Assembly: GCF_002100115.1 (NCBI RefSeq)
Contig: NZ_ANBM01000007.1
Location: forward strand, 1 to 64,000
DNA length: 64,000 bases
Origin: Anaerovibrio sp. JC8
Lineage (GTDB): Bacteria > Bacillota > Negativicutes > Selenomonadales > Selenomonadaceae
Reading direction: 5' to 3'
Every line of letters begins with the position of its first letter. The first letter of the stretch is position 1. The translations under genes and the position numbers were made by a program. The notes under the pieces are model-generated. The model searched no databases, was not told the origin of the DNA, and worked only from the letters and a program-made list of their open reading frames with translations. Of the stretch, positions 17,571 to 26,468 are shown piece by piece.

Positions 17571-19241
17571 TTAAATTTTCTTTACAGCCTGGAACCACCA
17601 GATACCATCAGCATCGTGGCCATAGCTTTCTGAATATGGATTACCCACTGGACGGGCATGATCAATTCTGGCATACCAGTCACCGGACTTCTGATAAATC
17701 AGTCCCAGGCCAACGCCCTGCAAATAGCGGGAAGAGTTGGCACCAAATGGATTATTATTTATCACATTAACCCAGCCTGCATCATAAAATGCCGCCAGCT
17801 GGAAATTGTTTCCAAGGCTTTGGCGCAATTCCAGTGAGCCCAAAACGCCGTCATCACCGCAGGCCTCACCCTGTGGAAAGGCTCGAACACCGTTATAGCC
17901 GGCAATATAAAACTTCTCCGACGAATCAAGATTATTCCATGACTTCTGTCCGGACAAGGTAAAATGGGCGGTCAAATTACTGTTTAACCGTTGAATATGA
18001 TAAAAATCAAAATTGGTTTTCTGATAAAAGCCTTCTGTATTAAAGACGTCGCCGGCCATGGCATACCGGGTATCCATTACCAGGCGGCCAATAGTGTGCA
18101 TCACCTTATAGCTGGAAGCGTAGCTTTTGGTCCGATAATCCCCGTCCAGACCAAAACGAATACCAAAGAGGTGCTTGCGGGAATCTGTATCCCAGTAACC
18201 AATACGGTCTGTCAAACGGGTAATGCCTGCATTAAATCTGAAATACAGATTATTGTCCAAGGTGCGCTTCATTGGGGTTCTGGTGGTCAGTCGCAAGGTA
18301 TCTGAATAGCCGTAAGCATGGAGTGGACGATATTTGCCCCCCAGCTCATAGTCAGTACGATAATACTCCAAAGCTCCGAAGGTACCAAAATTTAATATTG
18401 GCAGTTCATATTTAATGGAATAGTTCTGCAAATCATTACGTTGTGTACTGCGCATATAACCCAGCTGCAGCTGGTCACCTACATGGCCCACATTATTCCA
18501 ATGATATAAAACACCGATACGGTTACGGCCGGTGTAAGTGTTGCCGAAATTATCTGCATAAATAAAGCCACCGCTGCGTTCCGTGGTGGTCAGCTTAAAT
18601 AATGTATTAGCTTCGCCCCGAGTTTCCCCCGGTGACAAAATTCCGTGAGCCTTAACGCCGGGAATGTCATTTAAAATAAGCAGCATCCGGTCAAGTTCAT
18701 GCTTGTTGATAACTCTATCCTTCTTGGCCCTGTGTGTTAAGCCCTCGGCACGGCCCGTAACCAGCTCCGAGGTGTTGTCAAAGGAAATTTCATCATAGGC
18801 GCCTTCCATAACGTCAATTCTGATGTTTCCTTCTGTAATGTTCTGAGTAGGCAGATATGCAATGGTAGTCATGTAGCCATGATCACGATAATAATCAGTA
18901 ATTGCCTGACTCACCTTCAGCATATCCTCAAAGGTCATTTGCGGCATAATGAAATGATTCACATGCTCCAGCAGCTCCTGGGTTGAATAAATAGTATTAC
19001 CGCTGAGCTGTATTTCATTGACCTTGACCTTAATTTTATTATCTGCCAGCTGTTGCTGTCCCAGATTAATATCTACCTCTACCTCGTCCGTATCGTTCTT
19101 TGGACGCCATTCTCTGTCTTTATTTATATTTGAAGAAATAACACCTGCATCCGGCATAGCCAGTGGAGAGGCACAAACAGCCGGATACGGCAAAATGGCC
19201 AGGGACAAGCCCAGGCCTATAAAACCAAACTTCTTGCTCAT
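17571..19241 (-). CDS. TpsB outer-membrane transporter (ShlB/FhaC family)
   Basis: 556 residues, the standard size. A signal peptide (cut probably after VCA, residue 24) is followed by a POTRA_2 domain (about 70-160, with LSGNTIYSTQELL and GYMTTIAYLPTQ) and a 16-strand barrel domain (about 210-556). The conserved L6 loop is visible as VRAFPQGEACGDDG near 465, a variant of VRG(Y/F)xxG. The C terminus is basic and does not end in Phe. It recognises the TPS domain of the adjacent TpsA and threads it through the outer membrane. It is upstream of and co-directional with tpsA. Confidence 0.94.
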   Translation of the reverse strand: MSKKFGFIGLGLSLAILPYPAVCASPLAMPDAGVISSNINKDREWRPKNDTDEVEVDINLGQQQLADNKIKVKVNEIQLSGNTIYSTQELLEHVNHFIMPQMTFEDMLKVSQAITDYYRDHGYMTTIAYLPTQNITEGNIRIDVMEGAYDEISFDNTSELVTGRAEGLTHRAKKDRVINKHELDRMLLILNDIPGVKAHGILSPGETRGEANTLFKLTTTERSGGFIYADNFGNTYTGRNRIGVLYHWNNVGHVGDQLQLGYMRSTQRNDLQNYSIKYELPILNFGTFGALEYYRTDYELGGKYRPLHAYGYSDTLRLTTRTPMKRTLDNNLYFRFNAGITRLTDRIGYWDTDSRKHLFGIRFGLDGDYRTKSYASSYKVMHTIGRLVMDTRYAMAGDVFNTEGFYQKTNFDFYHIQRLNSNLTAHFTLSGQKSWNNLDSSEKFYIAGYNGVRAFPQGEACGDDGVLGSLELRQSLGNNFQLAAFYDAGWVNVINNNPFGANSSRYLQGVGLGLIYQKSGDWYARIDHARPVGNPYSESYGHDADGIWWFQAVKKI

Positions 19242-19294
19242 AACAATTAAGAGTAACTTCCTCCATATTAAAACAATTTATAACATAAAAAGGG

Positions 19295-19316
19295 CCTTTA
19301 GTTAATAAACTAAAGG
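19295..19316 (-). terminator. Hairpin with T-run in the tpsB leader
   Basis: A 9-bp perfect stem (CCTTTAGTT / AACTAAAGG) with a 4-nt loop, followed on the minus strand by CCCTTTTTA. It lies between the likely promoter and the tpsB start, so it is either a weak terminator/attenuator or a leader stabiliser. Confidence 0.55.
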
Positions 19317-19364
19317 GTTATGATTAATAATAAATTATATGTTTATTTCAACACCCGAGTAAAA

Positions 19365-19370
19365 ATTATA
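19365..19370 (-). promoter_or_regulatory. Extended -10 promoter of tpsB-tpsA
   Basis: TGATATAAT on the minus strand (TATAAT at 19365-19370 with the TGn extension). No good -35 is seen. The predicted leader is about 120 nt and includes the hairpin at 19295-19316. 19242-19504 otherwise holds no gene. Confidence 0.5.
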
Positions 19371-19420
19371 TCACATAATAGTACTATTAGTATGGGTCAA
19401 AATGCCTATTTAATTAAAAA

Positions 19421-19483
19421 GATGTGTAGGCTATATACGGACGTATTTTGCATCGGTACTGTTCCAAATATAGTCTACACATC
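19421..19483. repeat. Palindromic intergenic repeat, short copy
   Basis: Arms 19421-19436 and 19468-19483 are complementary except for one G in place of A. The stem extends outward through TTTAATTAAA on each side with a small bulge. The inner sequence matches the long copy at 11784-11912 minus its 66-bp middle. It follows the stop of the CYTH gene at once and probably serves as its terminator. Confidence 0.8.
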
Positions 19484-19504
19484 TTTAATTAAATAAATTA
19501 TTTA

Positions 19505-19969
19505 TTACCATGTTGTATAGGGCTTTTGTGACAGGCAGGAATTATAATACCGTTTATCATGGGATACTTCCTCCACAATCCAATCCGGAAGATCTATTTC
19601 TTCCTCCTCGGAAGAAAGCTCCACCTCTGCCACTATCAGGCCCTCATTATCACCAAAGAACACATCAATTTCCCATATATGGCCCAAGTGCTCCTCTATG
19701 TGACGGGTCTTTTCAATTAACGGCCTGTGACATAGATTATCCAACAGCTGGGTGGCTTCCTCAAGTGGAATCTCATATTCCAGCTCCAGCCGGGACAGGC
19801 CCTCAGTCTGGCCTTTAATTGTAAGGTAGCCTTTATTTCCTTTGGTCCGCACCCGCACAGTCCGTTCCTTGTCCGTACAGAGATAGCCCTGACGGATATT
19901 GACACCCTCATCCACAGGCTGCCATTTGGCTTCATTTATAAGGAATTTGCGCTCAATTTCTACTGCCAT
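19505..19969 (-). CDS. CYTH-domain (triphosphate tunnel) protein
   Basis: 154 residues forming one CYTH domain. The signature ExExK is present at the N terminus (EIERKF, residues 4-9), followed by basic strands (RVRTKGNKGYLTIKG) and acidic metal-binding strands (WEIDVFFGDNEGLIVAEVEL). Short bacterial members such as those from Nitrosomonas and Clostridium hydrolyse inorganic triphosphate, so that is the likely activity, though the substrate cannot be read from the sequence. It overlaps the murB stop by one base and has CGGAGAA as ribosome binding site, so it forms an operon with murB. Confidence 0.9.
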   Translation of the reverse strand: MAVEIERKFLINEAKWQPVDEGVNIRQGYLCTDKERTVRVRTKGNKGYLTIKGQTEGLSRLELEYEIPLEEATQLLDNLCHRPLIEKTRHIEEHLGHIWEIDVFFGDNEGLIVAEVELSSEEEEIDLPDWIVEEVSHDKRYYNSCLSQKPYTTW

Positions 19970-20886
19970 TACTGTTCTCCGATTATACGCACCTCAGGAT
20001 AAAGCTTTACGCCCTTTTCCTTGTATACCCGGTCCTGTACCTCTTTTATAAGGTCCAGTACATCCTGGGCAGTGGCATTGCCGGAATTAACCACAAAGCC
20101 GGCATGCTTGGTGGAAATCTGGGCTCCGCCAACCTGCAGGCCCTTTAAACCGGTGCTGTCTATCAGTGTTCCCGCATAATAGCCCTCAGGACGCTTAAAG
20201 GTGCTGCCGGCACTTGGCATTTCCAGTGGCTGCTTGCTTTCACGGCGTGCAGTATAATCATCCATTTTGGCCTGAATCTCCTGCTTGTCTCCAGGCTCCA
20301 GCTCCAGGGTAATCTCCGCTATAGCCTGACCATTGGCCTGGAATACACTGTGGCGATAGCCAAAATTAAATTCGTCAGGACCATAGGTCAAAACCTTGCC
20401 AGTGGCTGTAACGGTCTTAACCTCTCTTACCACGTTTTTCATTTCCCCGTCGTAGGCTCCGGCATTCATGAACACTGCACCGCCAAGAGAACCCGGAATA
20501 CCGCAGGCAAACTCCATGCCCGACAGACCGTTTTCAGCCGCATACTGGGAAATATGCTTCAAATAAGCCCCGGCACCGGCAATAATTTTATTGCCCTCAC
20601 AACGCTTGTAGGACATTGGCGCGTGGAATTTTAATACAGCGCCTCTGATTCCTTTGTCCAATACCAGTACATTGGATCCGTTGCCAAGTATAGTAAAAGG
20701 TATATCACATTGATTCATGAGCTTTACCACCGCCTGGAGCTGATCCATGCTGCCTGGGAAAATAAGATAATCCGCAGGACCACCAATATTGAAGGTGGTG
20801 TGCTTGCTCATTGGTTCATTTATAAAAAACTGTTCTTCAGGTAAAATTTTCTTTATGCCATCAACAAATTCCTGGTTAATTTCCAT
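19969..20886 (-). CDS. murB: UDP-N-acetylenolpyruvylglucosamine reductase
   Basis: 305 residues, the length of type II MurB enzymes of Gram-positives. It reduces UDP-GlcNAc-enolpyruvate to UDP-MurNAc with NADPH using FAD. Marks: HTTFNIGGPADYL (29-41), GNGSNVLVLDKGIRG FAD-binding stretch, CGIPGSLGGAVFMNAGAY (about 127), YRHSVFQ, and the catalytic Ser in PSAGSTFKRP (about 225) with Glu in YPEVRIIG at the C terminus. An operon of murB and the CYTH gene is transcribed from the intergenic region shared with the divergent SGNH gene. Confidence 0.96.
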   Translation of the reverse strand: MEINQEFVDGIKKILPEEQFFINEPMSKHTTFNIGGPADYLIFPGSMDQLQAVVKLMNQCDIPFTILGNGSNVLVLDKGIRGAVLKFHAPMSYKRCEGNKIIAGAGAYLKHISQYAAENGLSGMEFACGIPGSLGGAVFMNAGAYDGEMKNVVREVKTVTATGKVLTYGPDEFNFGYRHSVFQANGQAIAEITLELEPGDKQEIQAKMDDYTARRESKQPLEMPSAGSTFKRPEGYYAGTLIDSTGLKGLQVGGAQISTKHAGFVVNSGNATAQDVLDLIKEVQDRVYKEKGVKLYPEVRIIGEQ

Positions 20887-20976
20887 TCCGTCATATCTCC
20901 AATTAGTAGATTTATTCTCAAATAACGTTTTAACTTCTATATTATACTCGTTTCATACCTATTTGAAAAGAGTTGA

Positions 20977-21005
20977 TTGTTGTTACTTCCATTATATTGT
21001 ATAAT
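20977..21005 (+). promoter_or_regulatory. Promoter of the SGNH hydrolase gene
   Basis: TTGTTG (20977-20982) and TATAAT (21000-21005) with a 17-nt spacer, 41 bases before the start codon. Confidence 0.65.
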
Positions 21006-21045
21006 CTATTCTATGAGTTAATTTTAAATTATAGGTGAATTAATA

Positions 21046-22674
21046 ATGCGTAAATTTATCGTTGCATTTGTTTCAGTTCTTCTTCTGACTTTAAGCTTTA
21101 CTGCCCTGTGCGTATTTTTAACCGAGAAAACTGATTTATTTAATTTAAAGAATTTAAAAATAGAGGCTACCTTCACTGAGGAAAACGGCAGCATGACCAT
21201 GACCTGGACCAAGTACCCTTATCCTTGCTTTTACAAGGTGGATGTATACTCCAAAACCACTGGTAAGGTAGCGGGAAGTGGTGAATATCACCATCTGAAG
21301 AACGAATACACCTTTGAAAATTCCTATCATGTGCCGACCACAGCTATTCCTAATTATTACAAGGTCACAGCCTATGGTATTTTCGGCAAATTATCCTCAG
21401 ATGAAATATTCGTGCCAAATCCAAACTACAACAATCCTATGAGGCCTATACCAATTTACCGATATACCAGGGAAAATCCTGCCAGTCCTATTCCGTATTT
21501 TGTTTGGCACAGTATTCCGGATGGAGTCCTCTATGAGTTTGAGCTGCTTTCGGGACCACCGGATGAAGAAAATACCACTACTTTATCAAAGACAAACCAT
21601 CTGACTTCCACTCAGCAGGTATTTACCAACGGAGTTCAGTTTGATTTGCGGCCGTATCTGAATCAGCCCCGTCTGTACTGGCGGGTACGTGCCCTGAATC
21701 TCAGAAAAGAGCCTATCGGCGTGTTCTCGACGGCAGAGCCTATTGTGGTTGATTCCGCCAAGACTATTCCAAATAAACCTTTGCTCAATAACTTTGATGT
21801 AATGCCGGATTTCCAGCAGCCAATTTATCCGGTTTATCACTGGATTCCTATGTTTGGTGCCATAAACTATGAGGTGGAGCTAATGGCAGAGCCGCCGTTG
21901 GAGGAAAACAACACTGCCCCTACTCCACATCGGGCATGGGCCAAGGTGGTCAACGATTCCTTCAGCTGTTACGATGAGTATCCACGTATGTATGCCGGCA
22001 AATACTATTGGCGGGTACGGGCTGTTAATGCCAAGGGAGAAACCATCGGCGTTTACTCAGATACAGATACCTTTGAAATGCCGGCCCACCTGACCAGGCC
22101 GTTTGCTGCAGCCTTTGGTGACAGCATTACCCATGGCGGGGGTGCGGTTTCCTTCTCACCATCCAGCATGGAGTACAGCTACACCACCTATCTTGATTTT
22201 CCGGCTATTAATATTGGCCGCAGCGGTGATACTTCACGCATGTCCCTGGACCGCTTTGACCAGGACGTGGTGCCTATTAAGCCGATTAATCTTATGATTC
22301 TGACGGGCTCCAACTGCCTGCGTAATCCATATATTACAGCTGAAACGGTTATTTCAGATCTGGAAGGTATTTATCAGAAGTGTATTTCCAATGATATCCG
22401 GCCAATAATGCTGACCCTGCCGCCTGTAAATCCGGCCAATATTATGCTGGCCTTCAGGACGCCAACAGACCCTAACTGGTACACCAAGATGGTGGCCATA
22501 AATAAATACATTAAATCCAAGCCATACTATATTGATTTGGAGCCATATTTCTATGACCCAACCCATACCTTTATGGATCCCGTCTTTGCCAATGACGGTC
22601 TTCATCCTGATATAATGGGAAAAATGATTATGGCAGAAATTATCAACCAACATAAAGACGTATTTAAACAGTAG
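21046..22674 (+). CDS. Envelope SGNH/GDSL hydrolase with two FN3-like repeats
   Basis: 542 residues. An N-terminal membrane segment (about 6-28) acts as anchor or signal. Two tandem repeats follow (about 145-240 and 250-345), each ending in YWRVRAxNxxxxxIGV(F/Y)S, a fibronectin-III-like pattern. The catalytic domain starts with GDSITHGGG (nucleophile Ser near 361), has block III as TGSNC (in place of GxND), and block V NDGLHPDIMG with the Asp/His pair near 525. Members are esterases or lipases acting on acyl or acetyl groups; the substrate is unknown. It is transcribed away from murB with an AGGTGA site before its ATG. Confidence 0.88.
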   Translation: MRKFIVAFVSVLLLTLSFTALCVFLTEKTDLFNLKNLKIEATFTEENGSMTMTWTKYPYPCFYKVDVYSKTTGKVAGSGEYHHLKNEYTFENSYHVPTTAIPNYYKVTAYGIFGKLSSDEIFVPNPNYNNPMRPIPIYRYTRENPASPIPYFVWHSIPDGVLYEFELLSGPPDEENTTTLSKTNHLTSTQQVFTNGVQFDLRPYLNQPRLYWRVRALNLRKEPIGVFSTAEPIVVDSAKTIPNKPLLNNFDVMPDFQQPIYPVYHWIPMFGAINYEVELMAEPPLEENNTAPTPHRAWAKVVNDSFSCYDEYPRMYAGKYYWRVRAVNAKGETIGVYSDTDTFEMPAHLTRPFAAAFGDSITHGGGAVSFSPSSMEYSYTTYLDFPAINIGRSGDTSRMSLDRFDQDVVPIKPINLMILTGSNCLRNPYITAETVISDLEGIYQKCISNDIRPIMLTLPPVNPANIMLAFRTPTDPNWYTKMVAINKYIKSKPYYIDLEPYFYDPTHTFMDPVFANDGLHPDIMGKMIMAEIINQHKDVFKQ

Positions 22675-22699
22675 AAGCGTTGATTATGTGGACAATAAG

Positions 22700-22745
22700 A
22701 ATACCAGCCGACGAGATTATTCTTCGCCAGCTGGTATTTTTTATT
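22700..22745 (+). terminator. Intrinsic terminator after the SGNH gene
   Basis: AATACCAG (22700-22707) pairs with CTGGTATT (22731-22738), followed by TTTTATT on the plus strand. It lies between two convergent genes. Confidence 0.8.
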
Positions 22746-22755
22746 GCGTATTATT

Positions 22756-25700
22756 TTACCACATTCTTCTCAAGGTAATTGCCGCCATAATGTCTTTGTC
22801 ATGGCTGCCCTTCTGCAGGGCCAAATCTCCGGCCAGGGTCCAGCCCGGGGCAAATTCAGCCTCGCCACCAAGGGACATAACAAAATGGGTCTTGTCATTC
22901 TGGCCACGAAGCTCGTAGCTGTTGTTAGTATCGCCAACATAACCGTAGGTGAGTTTAGGGTCACTGCCCGCAAAGGCGTGCTTTACTCCCAGCCTCATTC
23001 CATAGCTGCCATTGCTCAGATAGCGCTTGAATTCAATACCAAGGCCACCGGCGAAATAGGTATTGGACTGGCTGTCCACCCTATGGCCGAAAATGCCGGC
23101 ACCCTTTTCCGTGTAGCCGTCCTGCCACAGCTGGGACAGCTGTACATTGGCATAAGGACTGATATGCCATGTATTCATGCTCTTGGCATTCAAATCGTAT
23201 TTATATTCTCCGCCCAGCTCCAGAATACGGCTGTTATAATCAGCCTGGGCCTGCAGACCAAGACCAGTCAGGCGACGGGTCAGATCATTCTTCTGCCAGC
23301 CATAATCCAGATATACATAACCGTTATGAGGGCCATTACTGTAGCCTCCATATAAACCAAGGCGGGTGTCCTTTATGCCGTCGTGGGATAAATTATCTGC
23401 AAAGGAGAAGCTGCCGTAGCTGACAAATACACCGGACCGCCAGTTCTTGCCATAGGCCCGGTCCCAGCCACCGGCAAGGGTTGTCCCCTGATAATAGCTG
23501 GTGCCGCTTCCTTCACCCCAGTTACGGGATGTCTTAAACCAGAAATCATTGTCCACCGGCTGATCCAGCTTCATCTTCATGGTAGGATTCTTGCTGTTGT
23601 CATCCCCATCCAATCCTGCCATCGGAACAGCAACCTCCACATCTTTTTTGGCAAAGGCCTCACTAAGTCGTGAAGTGATAATATGGCTGTTCATGGTATT
23701 TCTCTGAATGAGATTCATGGTATTTGGCACTGGACTGGAAGAAATGGAAGTAAGAGCTTCCTTTGCCTCCTTGTTATCCATACTGTATAGGGTGCGCATT
23801 TCTTCCGTCCGTTTGTCACCATAGTGATAAAGGTGGTCGAACATGTTACTCATGGCATAATAGGTTTCCACCTGCTGCGGGTCAGCCCCTACCAGATTAT
23901 TATTGGCATAGGCATATACAATCAGCTTATTTCCTTCCACTGCACCAGTCGTATTTAGCATAGCGGAAAAAGCATAAGGATTAAACTTGTCGTTAGTAAT
24001 GCTGCCGGATATGGAGCCAGTTGTTTCAAGAACAATGGTGTCCTCACCTGGCAGTGAAGCCTCTGCCAAAACCGTGGAGCCCTCAATATTGGCATCCCCG
24101 TCAACCTTGATCTGTCCTTGTGTACCACCATCATAGGCCTGTAGATACCCGTCAGAAACAAGATTTCCCTTAATATTCATAGTGGTATCGCCATTTTCTG
24201 CACCAATGGTACCATGATTGATGAACTTTCCTGTGGTCTCGTCTGTATATCCTGTGGCCATCTTTTCCAACATATCATTAACTGTGTAAGAGCCACCATA
24301 CAGCTTTGCATCCTTTTCTACATTTACATTGACTACGTTGGCCTGGCCGTTATAAGTAAGAGTACCACCCTTTACATTCAGCTTCATATTGTCTTCGCCC
24401 AATATGTTTCCCTTATAAACCATGCCATCATTATTAAAGTTAAGATTGGTTACCAAATCAGGAATGTATGTGTGGTAATCATAGCCATAAATTCCTGTTT
24501 TTCCATTATACTGAATGCGAAGTACATCCCTATCATCACCTTTATCATAGGCTCCTTCATTGGCCGCATCTCCAAAATGCTTCCAATCAGAAATTATATT
24601 TCCCTGGATACTTGCTCCGGAATTGATATTAATATTCTTTACAAAGGCATTTTTACCAATATATATGGCCGCATTACTGCCAGTCAGCTTGCCGGAAAGA
24701 TTATAATTATTCACTAAAGCTCCTTCCAGCTCATCGTTTCCGGCATTATAGGCTTCAGGATTAAGCTCAGTCAGCTCATAATTAATGGCCCGATTTATTT
24801 CTCCAGGCTCTTTGCCACTATTTTTCCTGTTTACCCAACGTCTATAACGAATATATGAACCGCGATACTCACGGTACCCGCGTCCGGACCCGAAATCAAA
24901 ACGCATGGCTGTACCCCCTTCTCCCAAGGCGGTTACAGTACCTGCCTGGTCCACATTTTGGTCCCGTCCATAGGCAATCATCACACCGTTGCCACGATAT
25001 CCATCAGCGTGAATTTCCGTATCCTTCGGGATAACCAGTTTGTTTGTCATACCATCTACACGAATGCCAACAGCTCCCGTACCATGGGTCAGTATATCAG
25101 CTGCCTGGGTAACCGTATTGCCATAACCATATACATGTAAACCAATGCCGAGAGGTACATCACTGTAGGTATCTGCCAAATAAGCTGTTCCAGTAGTATT
25201 GCGGGCAGAATATCCCTGAGTGTTGGTAATATTTCCTCCATTTACATAAATGGACTTGCCATAATATGCCCTGCGGTCCAGCTTATAGCCCAAATCCTGC
25301 AATGCAGCCAATTCCACTTCCAAAAAAACAGCATAGTTACTATAATTTCGATGGCTTATCATGCCGGACGTCTGAATATGGGAACCGTCAAATCTGTCAC
25401 CTTCCCATCCATTGACAGGTATGGCACTGCGTCCAAAAAATTTACCTTCTCCCAGGGCATCCACCACATTAGGCCCAGTAAAATATGCAAAACCACTACC
25501 ATCTGCTGAAACCTTTTTGTCTACAATAAAGTAGTCCTTTGGAGAAATTTTCGGGTTGTCATCCTTCATTTCATCAAAAGTATCTGAGGTAATAATCTGC
25601 ATTCCGGGCTTGGCCTTGTTCCCATTCTGGTCATAGAGATGTAAGGTCCAGGATTTTTCATCAGTTAGTGTCGAAAGAAACATTGTTTTGTCATTTCTTG

Positions 25701-26394
25701 TCCGCTTGCGTGCAGAAATACCCAGGGCATGGCCTAACTCATGGCGAAGGGTTGACGCAAAATTGGTGGCCTGTTCGTTGGTTGGCAGCACTGTATCGGT
25801 GTCTATCCACCAGCCGTCAATGGCACCAGATCGCTTGGCCCCTGAATAATAGCCTATCCTAATCCGGCTAAAACCGTATTCACCTTCCGGCAATATCCCG
25901 GTTTTGGCATTTTCATAGGTCAGCTTATTATAAACAGTACCATTTTGGAGCTGATCCATAACGAAGTGTAAGTTGTTCTTATAACTTCTGCGGGCCGGAT
26001 TTATACCGTTGGACACAATGCTTTGAGAGGCTGCTGATGCATTTCCGTCCCAGTATGTTGACACAAAAATCTGCCAAGGAGTGGTATTCTTCAGGCCAGG
26101 CCCCAACATATTTGTCCAGTAGGACGCACTGGCTGCCGTGGCCGCAATCAGCTCACTCGACAAATTGTATGTAGATGCAGGAACCAGATATCGATTGGTG
26201 GCACCAATCCCCTGGCCCTCTTTCAAAAAATTGATTTCCGCAACATGTCTGCCATTATAGTCCAAATATTCGGTTGCCAAATATTCACTTTCGTCGGCCG
26301 AAGCATAAGGAGTGATAGACATTAGGCCGATAAGCACAGCTGATACCAGAGCACTTTTTGATTTAGCCCCTATTTTCCTCTGAATTTTTTTCAT
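22756..26394 (-). CDS. Autotransporter with metalloprotease-like passenger
   Basis: 1212 residues from the ATG at 26394, chosen for its GAGGAG site; an in-frame TTG upstream is rejected. A signal peptide (about 1-33, ending YASA) leads to a protease-like domain (to about 340) with HELGHALGI near residue 216. The metzincin pattern HExxHxxGxxH is incomplete: Ala stands where the third His is expected. A beta-helix passenger follows (about 380-800, ending in LxVxGxxNVExD strands), then a classical autotransporter barrel (about 945-1212) ending in an aromatic residue (RRMW). It should be exported by Sec and displayed or released at the outer membrane. Confidence 0.9.
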   Translation of the reverse strand: MKKIQRKIGAKSKSALVSAVLIGLMSITPYASADESEYLATEYLDYNGRHVAEINFLKEGQGIGATNRYLVPASTYNLSSELIAATAASASYWTNMLGPGLKNTTPWQIFVSTYWDGNASAASQSIVSNGINPARRSYKNNLHFVMDQLQNGTVYNKLTYENAKTGILPEGEYGFSRIRIGYYSGAKRSGAIDGWWIDTDTVLPTNEQATNFASTLRHELGHALGISARKRTRNDKTMFLSTLTDEKSWTLHLYDQNGNKAKPGMQIITSDTFDEMKDDNPKISPKDYFIVDKKVSADGSGFAYFTGPNVVDALGEGKFFGRSAIPVNGWEGDRFDGSHIQTSGMISHRNYSNYAVFLEVELAALQDLGYKLDRRAYYGKSIYVNGGNITNTQGYSARNTTGTAYLADTYSDVPLGIGLHVYGYGNTVTQAADILTHGTGAVGIRVDGMTNKLVIPKDTEIHADGYRGNGVMIAYGRDQNVDQAGTVTALGEGGTAMRFDFGSGRGYREYRGSYIRYRRWVNRKNSGKEPGEINRAINYELTELNPEAYNAGNDELEGALVNNYNLSGKLTGSNAAIYIGKNAFVKNININSGASIQGNIISDWKHFGDAANEGAYDKGDDRDVLRIQYNGKTGIYGYDYHTYIPDLVTNLNFNNDGMVYKGNILGEDNMKLNVKGGTLTYNGQANVVNVNVEKDAKLYGGSYTVNDMLEKMATGYTDETTGKFINHGTIGAENGDTTMNIKGNLVSDGYLQAYDGGTQGQIKVDGDANIEGSTVLAEASLPGEDTIVLETTGSISGSITNDKFNPYAFSAMLNTTGAVEGNKLIVYAYANNNLVGADPQQVETYYAMSNMFDHLYHYGDKRTEEMRTLYSMDNKEAKEALTSISSSPVPNTMNLIQRNTMNSHIITSRLSEAFAKKDVEVAVPMAGLDGDDNSKNPTMKMKLDQPVDNDFWFKTSRNWGEGSGTSYYQGTTLAGGWDRAYGKNWRSGVFVSYGSFSFADNLSHDGIKDTRLGLYGGYSNGPHNGYVYLDYGWQKNDLTRRLTGLGLQAQADYNSRILELGGEYKYDLNAKSMNTWHISPYANVQLSQLWQDGYTEKGAGIFGHRVDSQSNTYFAGGLGIEFKRYLSNGSYGMRLGVKHAFAGSDPKLTYGYVGDTNNSYELRGQNDKTHFVMSLGGEAEFAPGWTLAGDLALQKGSHDKDIMAAITLRRMW

Positions 26395-26436
26395 ACAATC
26401 ACTCCTCAAACAAAGTTTATGTCATTAATATTGTAC

Positions 26437-26442
26437 ATTATA
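26437..26442 (-). promoter_or_regulatory. Possible -10 of the autotransporter gene
   Basis: TATAAT on the minus strand lies about 45 bases before the start. No convincing -35 is visible, so read-through from the radical SAM gene is not excluded. Confidence 0.35.
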
Positions 26443-26468
26443 AAAGGATTAACCCAATCAACCTATTT

